Position numbers and translations under genes: made by a program
Notes under the pieces: model-generated
Told to the model about the DNA's origin: nothing
Seen by the model: only the letters and a program-made list of their open reading frames with translations
Databases searched by the model: none
Origin: Enoplolaimus lenunculus
Taxonomy: Eukaryota; Nematoda; Enoplea; Enoplida; Thoracostomopsidae
Assembly: GCA_030248215.1 (NCBI GenBank)
Contig: JASANG010000398.1
Location: forward strand, 62,001 to 126,000
Reading direction: 5' to 3'
Length of the DNA: 64,000 bases
Part shown: in pieces, positions 27,301 through 39,300 of the stretch
Position numbering within the stretch: position 1 is the first letter of the stretch
Layout: each line of letters opens with the position of its first letter

Positions 27301-30300
27301 TTAGGCAAAAATTTACGGTTCAGATTGGGATTGGGTTTTGGAAAACCGGAATTTAACAATAATGTTCGACAATAGCCAGAACAAGGCCAGGAGATCACCA
27401 CCTAGAAAATTTGACGAAGGTATGGAATATCGACCCCCCTAGGATTTCATTAAAAGCCACCATCTCCAACGTAGTTTTATCCGCCGAGTTCAAAAATGCC
27501 ATCCGCATCTCTGCATGGTGTCTGGTTCTTTAGTTATGGCAACCGGAATTTCCGCTTATTTAACACAACACACAGTTAATATGCTAACACATTGTATATG
27601 TATTTGTACACAAACACAACGTAATATTATGTAGCTATTGTATAGCTGCACACACGGACGTTTAGTTGCGCGTGATGCACTGGCTTGATCGGTTAAACGT
27701 TTGATTTTTGGAATCTTTAGCACCTGTTGGGTCAAGGGATCGATTCCTAGGATCAAAAAAATTTCTCAAATTTTTCATTATTTTAAAAATATCGTTTTAT
27801 ATTCCAATTGAAAACATGAAATATATGTTTCATGATATCTTTCACGTTTCCAATGCAAAGAACAATTTTCAGTCATCTTGTGGACCGCAGGGACCCACAG
27901 ACACTTATTCCAATTATTAAATAAGTTATTGTGCTTAGCGCGCTATGCGTAATGATATCTTGGCGTTTGAAGTTGAGAAAAACTTTTTCTCATCCTAGGA
28001 ATCGATCGCACGACCGAACCGTGCTAAAGGTTCGGAAAACCAAACGTTTAACCGATAAAGCCAACAGTTAACTTGAGAAAATAATTTATATTCAGTAGAT
28101 ATACTACAGCTATGTGTTGTACATATACATTTGCAGTTAAGTGTGTTCAGCATTGTGTTTTGTGTGTATTAAATGGGCTGAAATTCCGGTTGCCGTAACT
28201 AAAGAAGCGAACGTCGTGCAACGACGCGGATGGCATTTTTAAACTCAGCGGATAAAACTACGTCGGATAGGGTGGTTTTTAATGAAATCCTAGGGGGGTC
28301 GAAATTTCATACCTTCGCCGAAAATTTTTGCCCTTGACAATTAAATTTTTGCCCCACTTAAAATGTGAAACGCGCACAATCCTTGCATTTCCTTAAATTT
28401 TGCCCTACTCAAGGATGTTATTTCGGCTACGAGCCTGATTTGGACTAATTACAAAAATGAACGCAGGGTACTTTAACTGAGTTGGGCTGAAACAACGCTA
28501 AACACAAAAGCAACACAAAATATGCGTAAATGAAACAACTAGCATTCACAGTTTTTTATATAAAGACATCATTTAGAACTCTGTAAAATGGATATACACG
28601 GTTTTAACTTGGTGTTTATCTGCTATATATACACAAGCGTGTATGTCCAAAATTTGCATATACACAGTTTCCAAAGGGTCAATTTTAACTAAAACGACAT
28701 ACACGGTGCTTTCACGGAATGTCTTGGAAAAACCGTGTATGTCCTTTATATTTCTCAATTTTGCTGGACATACACGGTTTTTGCACTACAACCTAAGAAC
28801 ATGTATTCTTTTTATGCAACGCATTCGTGTTTATTTCATTATTTATCGCGCATGCGGGAAAACGAACATTACCATATTCTACGCACTTTTCTGGTCTAGA
28901 AAGTGTGAAAAAAGTCAAAAATCAACAGATTGGACATACACGATTTTTGACGAGACGGCGAGTTATTTACAAAGGGCAAAAACTTCAAGGCGCCTATACG
29001 CGTACACTTTATTGTTGTTGCGTTTTATGTTGCATATATATCTATACTTGCGCTAACGCTACGATTGTTAATTTGTTTAGATTGAAAGTGCGTTAAAGTT
29101 GATAATGGATTTACTCGAAACGCCAAACTGTCGACAACCGCTATGTTTACTACTGTTGGAACAAGGCCTCGGCCAATTATTCTATGCATTTTTGGTGTCG
29201 CAAAAGCTGACAAAAAATGCCATCACCTTGCTGTTCCAGGTTGGTTTAGTCATTTTGGAAGTTCACAAAAATATAGCAAAAAATATTATATTTTTCTCTG
29301 TATCTTTATTTTAATTTGAAATGTATCGAATGTTAGGGTCTAGCTTACGAAGTATGAGTTATTTTAATTTTGTTGCTACGATTGTTTGTGTGATCACGCA
29401 GTTCGTATCCTGGCAGTATAAAAATAATTTCATAAAATGAAAGCTTCTTTCGTCCACTTACGTAATACGCGCTGCGCTAAGTTTATATCACATTTTAAAT
29501 CTGGAACCCGATAGTGGTTTCTTGCCGGATGTCAAACGATGCAGTATATGCCTTGACGTTTTGTACTTTACTTGGTACAGTGTTACTTATAAGAATTTGT
29601 CGTTTGTGTATTGGAATTTAGTATTGATTTGTGCTAAACAGATAATATCAACAACGTTAAAGACTGATAAAACCAGCGAAAAATACAAATGCCATTTGCG
29701 TTTGGCTGGAATTGGGTTTTCCGGTGTGTTTCATGCACTTGCGCAACAGGAAGAAATTTCTCTTGATGTTGCACTTGGACTGTGTGACCTAATATTGGCA
29801 CCAGGTTTGTACAAATACAAAGTTACAATGACTTTTAGGCTTACTGTACTGAGCATGCTATGATTTTTGCTGGACCTTTTGATACTTGTTTAGTTCCCCC
29901 ACAAAAATTTTCTGTCAAATTTATAAAGAAGTGTGAAATGGTCCGTTTTTACTTTCAATTCAGAGGGCTGCCGCCTCCGCTGAACCCCGCAGCTTCAAGA
30001 GACGCTAGGCAGGATGGTAGGGCTATCACCCCAACCACTACTTTGAGCAGCTCATTAGAACAGCTAAAATTTTCAATGCAGTATTTTTCATACTGTGTTT
30101 TTGACGCTCTAGGGTGAAAACCGCTTAGAGTGGGGGGGTGGGATGATAGCCGAACCATCCTACTTAGGGTTCCTTGGAACTTTACGGGTTTCCGTTACAG
30201 ATGGCTGCAGCCCTCTGATTGAAGAAAAAAGTGCCCATGTCGCACAACGCTATAAATGTGCTAAACAGGTACCAAGATTTTTATTATCTTTAAAATGTTT

Positions 30301-33300
30301 ACTTACCTAGGTTATCAGAAAGTCACAATTCGCCATTTCTGGTTAGAGCAAACGTTGTTACTGCTTGTCGGTTGAAACTACATTGTTGACCAAGTTAGAC
30401 ATATATTCTAGGTTACCGTATTTGCAGATAACTCGATCTCATTTATGGATCTGATCGGATTGTTTTACTTACTTAAAAATGCTGAAGTGGATGTCAGGGT
30501 TGAAGTTTGTAGAAAGGTTAGTTACTTTATATGCAAATACACATTTAATTTTATTGTTTAACGGCCGTAACACCTAATGACACATCATCGGCACTCGGTA
30601 GTTTTACTTTTAAACTTAGAAAAGTATGTAGAGATGATAGCAGAATAAAATATGTGCATAGTTTTTATGAAGGTAAATAATAGACACCCTGCACATATTC
30701 GTTTTTTAGTTCACAGCTCGATAATGTTATCAAGGATAATTATTAACCAGCGTTATATTATGTTTCAGGTACTAACCGTACTTTATCTTAGATCTGAGGC
30801 GGCAACTGAAATTGCTAAATGTCTTTCGTGGCAAGACGCGCTTATTTCTCTATTGTTGAAACGTAAAACTGGTGACTCTAGTGCCTTAGTAACACCGCGT
30901 TACAAATTAACAACACCACGAACACTAACTTTGTCAGAAGAATCGCCGATATCGTGCATATTAAATATTTCATCTAATGTTACTGACAAAGTTTTACCAA
31001 CAACTGTTTCTGACCGTGATCAGCTTGATATTGCCGATAATACCAATGAGTGTGAGATAAAAGACCGTAGTTGGGCCACGGAAGTTGCTACTACAGTACG
31101 CCAGGACTTAACCACAGTTACGTCTAGGGCATCACCAATTGTAATGCGACCGTCAGAAGTTTCTGCATCGGTTTTTTCGCCGGAGCAGTGTGTTGATTTA
31201 TCATCAGCGTCGCCGCATACCGCTGCTCATTTGTTGGAGACATTTCAATGCTCTGAAGGTAGGTGTATGTTATGAATTCCTAATTTTGTTGCCATAAAGG
31301 TAGACAATTATGGCGTTTGAATGCTTTCAATACCTTTAAAGATAGGTATGTAGATTATTGTTAAGATTGTTTTCAGTTTTTGTTAAAATTAAAATGTCTA
31401 GTAACTGTGGAATACAATAACGTCTCTGCTAATTTAATTTGCAGTTTTATTCATATTGGATGGTATTGCGCATACAAGTTAATTTTAAACAAACTAATCG
31501 TGGCCAAATAGTTCATTGTCGTTAACACCATACTTTTTCGTGGAACAAAATTTAACATAAGGTTAGAATTAAATGTTAAATTACTATAAAATACAATAAC
31601 GTCACAGCTAATTTATTTAGTTGACTGTTTTATTCAGATAGAATGGTATTGAGCATAGTACTTCATTCTTTAACCAAATAATTGTCGCAAGATAGTTCAT
31701 TATCGTTAACACATACTTTTTATGGAACCATAAAGTTAAACACCAGGTTGGGATTAGTTCACTGAATGAGCTAAAATGGTATTGCAGAAGCTGATTTCTT
31801 GACAAATTATCAAACTGGATTCGAGGCTGCCGAAGAAGCGTTTGCGGATGTTAATCCATGTGAATCCAATGGAAATAATGTTTTCTCAAACTTGGTATTT
31901 CAAGAATTCGCTCCACTTCTTGATGCTAGCCTACTAATGCTCAACGATGATAGTATTTTGAGTGCCGGTGTGGATAGTGTGACGCATGAGGAATCGGACT
32001 ATGATAAACTTGCTCAAAATCTTCCAGTCACACCATTTTTATCATCAGCACAATGTAGAAGTGACTTAGAAAATTCTGATAATGCAAATGCGGGTTGTCA
32101 AGAGCCAATATTGAGCGTAAATTATGCTACTGCTAAACAAAATTTGAAAGTTCCAAATGGCGTTGTTGCAAAAAATGTACATTCGCAGAAATATCAACCT
32201 TTATCGGATCGGTCTGAGTTTCGTGCGCGACCACCGTTGTTAGATCGAAGTCTGGTAGAACGCTGTAAATCAGAAAGTAGTATTATCGATATATTACCAC
32301 AAAAGCGCACTGGAAAAACTGATGGAGCGACGTATACACTTTCTGAGAGTATAGAAAACTTAGAAGGTAAATGAAGATTACTGTGTCGTGATTTTGGATA
32401 CGTTTGTGATTTAGGTTATGTCGACTAAGCATATTTGCTAGTCTAAAGGTTTCAAATTTGAGGTATATATGTCGTGCGCAAGTTGCTACATTGGATATAT
32501 TGCTACGCTATATTGCTGTTTACTCATGTACAAGCGGTTGCCAAACACCCCAGTTTGGCAAGAGTGCTGTAATCTCAGGTGTAAATTACAAATTGTGTAA
32601 CAAGGTCTTATCCGTGGTAAACAACAAGCAATACGCTACGAAGTGTAGGTAATTCCTTTCTTACCACACTCCCGTTATTATGGGTATCAAAGAACCCTGC
32701 GTAGCAATTTGCGCTACTACATAATTATACTGTACTTTTAATCAATTGATCACTGTAAGATAAGCGAGCCTTAACAACAGGTAAGGGCGGTCTCGATAAA
32801 AAAGCGAGACCGAGACCGAGACAACCTACCGAGACCGAGACCCAACATACCGAGACCGAGACTTTTGGTCTCGGTCTCGGTCAATTTTTAATCGTTACCG
32901 AAAATAAAAATAAGATTTTTCTAACAAAACTTTTGAATATATTTATCTGCTTTAAATTCCCGCTTCATATTATTAAACCCTCGGTACAATCCCTAATTCA
33001 GAGATATAGTGCTGTTTTTGCTCCTGGGTAAACCAAATAGACTGGAAAATATTAAATGCGGATGACCCATAATTTTTTAAACGATGTTTTATATGTTTTA
33101 TAAGCGAAAATGCAATTATATGTGCTTTGTCACAATAAAATCAAAGTGTTTTAAGTATCCTTTCAAAAATAGAATTTTGGTTAGCAGGAGGGGCTATTCT
33201 GTTTCTCAAATCGCTGTATAACCAGCTAGTGGTGCTCCACAATTGTTCGCTGTCTGTGTTGGTTGGTGACAAGCGCAAGTGCTTCCGTTCCATAGTTGCG

Positions 33301-36300
33301 ATCCAAGGAAAATTTTTGTGATTACTTATCCGTTTTAACTTCTTTGGTCTCGGTTTGCAAACCACCGAGACCGATCAAACGCGAGACCGAGAACAGCCAA
33401 ATCCCAAGGCTTGTCGAGACCGAGACCGCCCATCCCTGTCTAACAATAATTATATGAATACCATATTAAATTGTTAAATTGATGTTTACTTTTTATAAAC
33501 AGGCTAACTCAATACTGCCGAAAAAATGTAATCTATAATCTGTGTGTTGTTTCTAAAGATTTAGGCAATGTTAAGTTCATTTTTGGTTAGTAGATTGTTA
33601 GGGTGTTTTATTTAGCAGATGTTATGGTTTGCTTTCAATCGGTGTATGTAATATGTATTCGGTTGGTTTAGGCAACACAGAATGCAACGGAGACGTTGTT
33701 TCGTTACCGGCAGAATGCAAAAAGCGCGATTCGCCACGGCCTTCGACTATCTTTGACGACCAGAATGAAGAAACGCTGGGCCATGCATTGCTAATGCAAC
33801 AGAAAAAACAACCGTCGAGAACTAGAACTGTCACTGAACCAGCCTTGAACAACCGGGTCTCAGATGAATTTTATGCTCGACATCCAGGTGAAGCAAATAC
33901 AATGGACACGATAGAACTTCCTTCTACATCGAAAAAACTATGTGAGGAAAAAGACGGTATTTTAATGCTAGCATTTCGGTTCTTTGTCATTTTATGTATT
34001 ATGCGGCAAAGTTTTTTATTTATCTTTAATTGTTAAGATAAATAGATTTATGTGCAATCAATGAAAGGCAAGAGTTTAAAATTTTAATTATGAAGAATGG
34101 TAGTGTTAATGAAAAAGTTGACACTGAAACTGCTATAGACTCGTTGATTTTCGAGACGTGAGACAATGACTTGGAGTAAATTTGAGACGCCTATCCTTGT
34201 AATATATTATCGACGAAGTATCAATATTAATTTCTGTAAACAATGTTAGTTATGCTAATATGGACTTTTGAGGTTTGGGTGGTGCTACCGTCGACAACGA
34301 AGCCGTAAAAGATGATGCCAGTAAAGAAATACCGCTTACCATAGATCCAACAGGATTCGGTCCCGATGTAATACCAGATATAGAGTTTCCACCCCCATCG
34401 CCATGGTTTGCACCTCAAGCTGGTGCATCTGGTAGTTTCTCATCAACGTCAAAGCAAGAAGATTTGTGCAATTTAGTGATCAATATTGCAGTGACCATTA
34501 TGTGGCGTGGTTATCCCCCGTCTAAAAAACTTCGAACCCGAGTACGTGCTTAAACAAAGCGGCTATCGTACACTTATTGCGACATATTGTACGCTTAGGC
34601 TTAAGACAAAACTTACATATACAAAGGCCTAAGCATAAAAAGTTTTGTCAAAGCCTTTGCTTTAGCCGTAGCCTAAGCTTATATCTGGGCCCGTATTCTC
34701 ACATGTGTGTAGCATGTATTACTAGTAGGGGATAGGCCTTGTAACTTTCGAACCAGTGAATAGTGTGATTGCAAATTCGGCATAGTTTTAGCATTTGACT
34801 TGTCTCACTGCTGTATCAATTTTGCGTTTGACGACATAGATGCTATATACATTTGAGAATATGAGTCCTAATCCTAATGTCTAAGCCTTAACTGTAAATA
34901 TGTACGGGAAAGTGTGCAAGAGCCAACAAAACTCTTAACTTAATCTGTTAGCTCAAATTAATACGTAGTCCTTGAAACTCATCAGGACTTACTTGATAAC
35001 TCATTTCTAATACGCAAGTCCAGGTTGGTTTGCTTGGTTATGCTGTATATCTCATAGAGTTTTTGCTGCTCGAAACATTTTTAAACAACTAGTAATGAGG
35101 CTTTGACAGACTGACAGATTGAAAACCTCTAGTTTCTGTAATAAAACAATTTTTGTTTTACAAAGTTCTTAGAAATCAGTAACGTGCGACGTATTTGACT
35201 TTTTACCTTAATATGCTAAACGATAGGCCTAAATCATGAACATATACAAGTCACGGGCAGAATTAAGGGCGCAGAAACCGCGATTGCGTCCACTGCGGTT
35301 GCGGTTGCGGTTTTGTTGCCCCGCCTGAGTGTTTCAGCGATCGCGTATCAAACGCGTTTGAGATGCGATCATAGACGCGATTTTAATTGCAGTCGCGGTT
35401 CGAACCGCGGTCGCAGTCGCGGTTTGAACCGCGGTCGCTGTCGCGGTTTGAACCGACTGCGTCTGTAACCGCGAGTGTAAACGCGTCTGTAACAGCGAGC
35501 GTAACGCGTCTGTAACCGCAATTTTAGTTGTGTCTGTAACCGCGATTTTAACCGCGAACCTGCTATCGCAATCGCGGTATTTTGCGGTTGCGAGCGATCG
35601 CGATTGCGTCTGCGAGCAATCTCGATTCGAACCGCGTTTGGGTCGCGACTGCGGTTGCACTTAATTCTGTCCATGACTGTAGGTATCGGAAAGAAACTAT
35701 TACTAGCAATCATATTAAATACTGGTCTAAAGAAGTTAAATTGGTATAATTTCCTTGGTATAATTTCCTTACTTTGCAGAATGCGCAGTCAAAAGTTTTT
35801 TTAATTGTAGGTGGTTCACTGTTCAGTTTTTTTGCTTTATCGTTCTCTTGCTCGTTAGTAGTCAAATGGTTTCAGGATCGTGCTCTTGTGTTTGCTGCAT
35901 TGAATATGCTTGCATGTCAAGGCGATTTGGTGTTGCCACATGCCCTCATTCATCGAAAATTGCTAGAGCTTTGTTTACAGCAAGCGTATATCGAAATCAA
36001 AGGCAAAAGTAAGTTTGTTTCTGTATTTTATTGTATCGTTTTCTAATAATTTATTTTTAACAGTTTTATGTATTTATTCTCGTCTGGGCTTCAAATTTCT
36101 GTTATAGTTACACAGCTATGAAGCTTTCTTATTCTCTATGGTTTTGTAGATTAGATACTGGATAATTTGCACAAACATTATTGCTTGTTAATGTAATGAA
36201 GGAGTATTGATGTTTTTAAAATAGTTGCTTATAGATTATTCACCCTCGGAAGTGCGAGATGCAATATTTGAATGGATCAAATGGAGCCACGATTTTGTTT

Positions 36301-39300
36301 GCTCTTCTGAAAAAACCCCGTTGAAATACGGAAAACGAGTATGTTGAATGCCAACAATTTATTCAAAAATATTGTGACAAATGAAGCTATCTGAAATAAA
36401 ACTTATTGTTTACACATTAGCTTAACCATAAAGCGGAGGGCATACGCTTTCTTTCGCCTCCAAGTGAAAAGGTCTTAACCGCCAAAATGAATATTGGTAG
36501 ATAATGGGGAAAAACTATTTAATAAATCATTCACGGTAATAATTCGAAAACAAAAGGCATATTATCAAAACACTATATGTTTACATTTAGTTCTTTAAAA
36601 TACCGCGTATAGGTTAAATTTTGGTTTGTTAGTTTTTGGCGATTACGCCCTTGTTTACTTAGCGTACCTTACATGTAGGTATAGAGTTACGACCTTGTTA
36701 TACAAAACATGTTATTACGTGCCGCTTACACCATTATTGATATGTTAAATGACAAAGTGAACTCACTAGTAATAGTCATAATATAGCCTCGTCGTCATTA
36801 CTTGATCCACGCAAAGTTTCATCAACAGTCAGCTTTTCGAAAAAAGGTCGATATCCATAGGAATATCCTTCAGCATACTCTTTATATCCTTCATCTTGTC
36901 TTTTGTAATGGGAAGTTGCTCCTTGTGAGGCTACATTGCTTGAATCTTGCTACTAAATATATCATTATAACTATCTGACTGACGGGTTTTCTTCGCCAAT
37001 GGGATTCTCATCCAAGGTATGTCGTCGTCAATTTCGTACTTTACAAAAAACGCTTCGAGATCTGTTCTGCAATATTTCATGGCTTTGATTTGGAGCCATG
37101 GCAGTTTTTCGCCATTGTCAGAAAGGTATCGTTGTCGCTTCTACATAATATTTTCTGCAAGCGCTGGAAAATTTAGCCAGTCTCCAATTGCCGGCTCAAT
37201 AACGGTATAGTTCATTTTTGTCATAATTTTCACCCAGTCAGCAGTTGTGTAAATGTTCTGATGCTTTGCCTGCCTTTCGATTTGGCAATCGACGTTATCA
37301 AACTCCATGTGGCTATGGCCAGACTCCATAAACTGAAAAGAATAGAACCAAATTTTTAACTAAAAAGCAGTTATGAAAAAATCACACATTTGACGGTGAT
37401 TTACAACATAAAATGATAGGCAGCAATGCTTGCTATGGTTAAACAATTCAGACTGAATGAATAAAAATGCTTTGTCAGCTGTACTTAAGGCATGTTAATA
37501 CTTTTGCTATAATTCAACAGTGCATTATTCTCAAGAACGATAACGAACTTTGTGCTCGATCAGCTCAGTTTTTCGATCCGGACCAGCGGTCGCCAAGAAA
37601 TTCAGAAACATGCTCGCAACACCTCTGTTTCTGTTCTGTCCGGAACACGTATCGCTGTATACCATTACTTGACGCACGTCATTTGATAACGAATTCAACC
37701 ATAGTCGCAAGGCAGTAGCAACCTCTGCTGAACCCTTACGACCGCGGGTTTCGTTCCACACGACACAGGTACACGCCTGAAGGCCTTTCGCCCATACTGT
37801 AAAGTTATACGTGGAGAGTTTCCTTTTATAGTGAAGAACAGATACTGGTGTACAGGGAGTAATCAGCACCTTTTCCATGTCAAATGTGGCGCACACTATG
37901 TTGCTGTTTGCAATACTCAATTCCCCGTCGGCTCCTTTTGCATCGAACACTAGGTTCATTCTTTTCAGGTGTGCAGCATGTTCAGCAGTCTTCGTTAACT
38001 TCAGCTCAGGTGTAAAAAGTTCAAATTCGTGACAGTTGTTGCAAACATCATTTAGAGGCGGCTCAAACGAATAGTTAACTGTTAACTCGTTTTGCCAAAT
38101 TTCATAAAATTTGCCATATTTTACCGGGTTTTCAGTATTTTTCACGTAGTCATCGTACAGGGTCTTAGTGTTCAAACTAGGGTGGAGGTAACGCCGTTTT
38201 GTATCAGTTCTGCGGTAATGCGATCGCCTGGATTTCACTCCTTTGAAATATTCGCGTAGTTTTTGTAGAGTTGCTTCTTGTATCTTGAAGGAACATGCTT
38301 TTTTCCTCGAAAATCGACAGGCGGTAGTCCTTCCTGTACATCTTTGCGACTCATTAAATAGTTGACACATTTCCAAGAAATACCAAGGGTTCCACAAAAT
38401 AGAGCCTGACCCTTTGATTTTTTTGCCATCAACTGTTAAAAAGTGCTCATATGCATTTCTTCGTTCCCGCTTTCGTTGATTTTCTTTAACGCGCGCGCGC
38501 CGCACATGCTTGCGTTCACTTTGGTTAACAAAAAGTTTTGCTGCAACTGATAGTCACCTAGTGCCCAGAAAGCATCGAATATTGCTTTGCGTTTGTCATC
38601 AGTTACGTCATTGCAGTTGTTTTGGCACTTGCATTTAATTAACTGCACCTGTATCTCGGGCACAGTTTTGCTAGTTCTACCAGTATTGGCTTTTCCCAAA
38701 TTGCGCAGTATTTTCCGTGAAGCTACAACGCTAATGCCTTTCTGCCGTTTACGAACCAGTATTTTCTTTTTTCGCGTGGGCTGTCTTCGCTGTCTGTTGT
38801 GGTAGTTTCATCTACGACACTGCTGTCCCGTATTTTGGCGCTAGTTTCATTGCTGGCGATTGCGAGAACCGATGAAAAAATATCGTCGAACCGCTCATCA
38901 TCTGCTACATGACGATGCTGTTTTGAAGTACAAGGTTCTTCATCGATGTAATCCGGGTCATCTTCATCTGACGCTACTCTAAATCGTTTTGAGCGGCACG
39001 TTTGTGGTGTTCAAACAGGTGGTTTTCCACGCATACTTATTGGCCGTTAGGGCGAATCGATTTCGGATGCAACTGAATCGCCGCTAACTGGACTTAGCAA
39101 CCTTACATTCTGTTTTGTGGGTTGTCCCAATGACGATTGCGTGCTGGCAAAACTTGTACTTGTACCGGCCATTGGTATTGGCACTGTGTCCGGGTTACTT
39201 ATTGCAGCCGCATTCCGCCAAATATGACAGTTTTGTATGTCGGTTGCCGCAAAATCTGAATTTGAATCACCATCATTGAATGTTTTGGTCAATACATCAT

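Larger units (their letters stand above)
23980..28949 (-). mobile_element. DNA transposon A with subterminal motif arrays
   Basis: About 5 kb in intron 26, antisense to the host gene. Proposed ends are inverted repeats: CAAAAACCATGTATGTCCA (23980-23998) and TGGACATACACGATTTTTG (28931-28949). The word AAAACCGTGTATGTCC or its complement recurs about twelve times, only near the ends: 23981, 24221, 24241, 24281, 24308 on the left and about 28588, 28636, 28657, 28696, 28728, 28766, 28931 on the right. Such arrays usually bind transposase. A decayed transposase frame runs from about 26590 to 24750. A fold-back element (27405-28327), a short dispersed repeat and a CAAA microsatellite lie inside. No target duplication could be identified. 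Confidence 0.78.

Noticed and set aside
27650-28080. tRNA genes
   Set aside because: D-loop-like and T-loop-like words occur in both arms of the fold-back element, but I could not draw a cloverleaf with proper acceptor stem, so no tRNA is called.
35334-35713. Arg-rich frames
   Set aside because: They fall inside the CG-rich MITE and reflect its repeated words; overlapping frames are open together.
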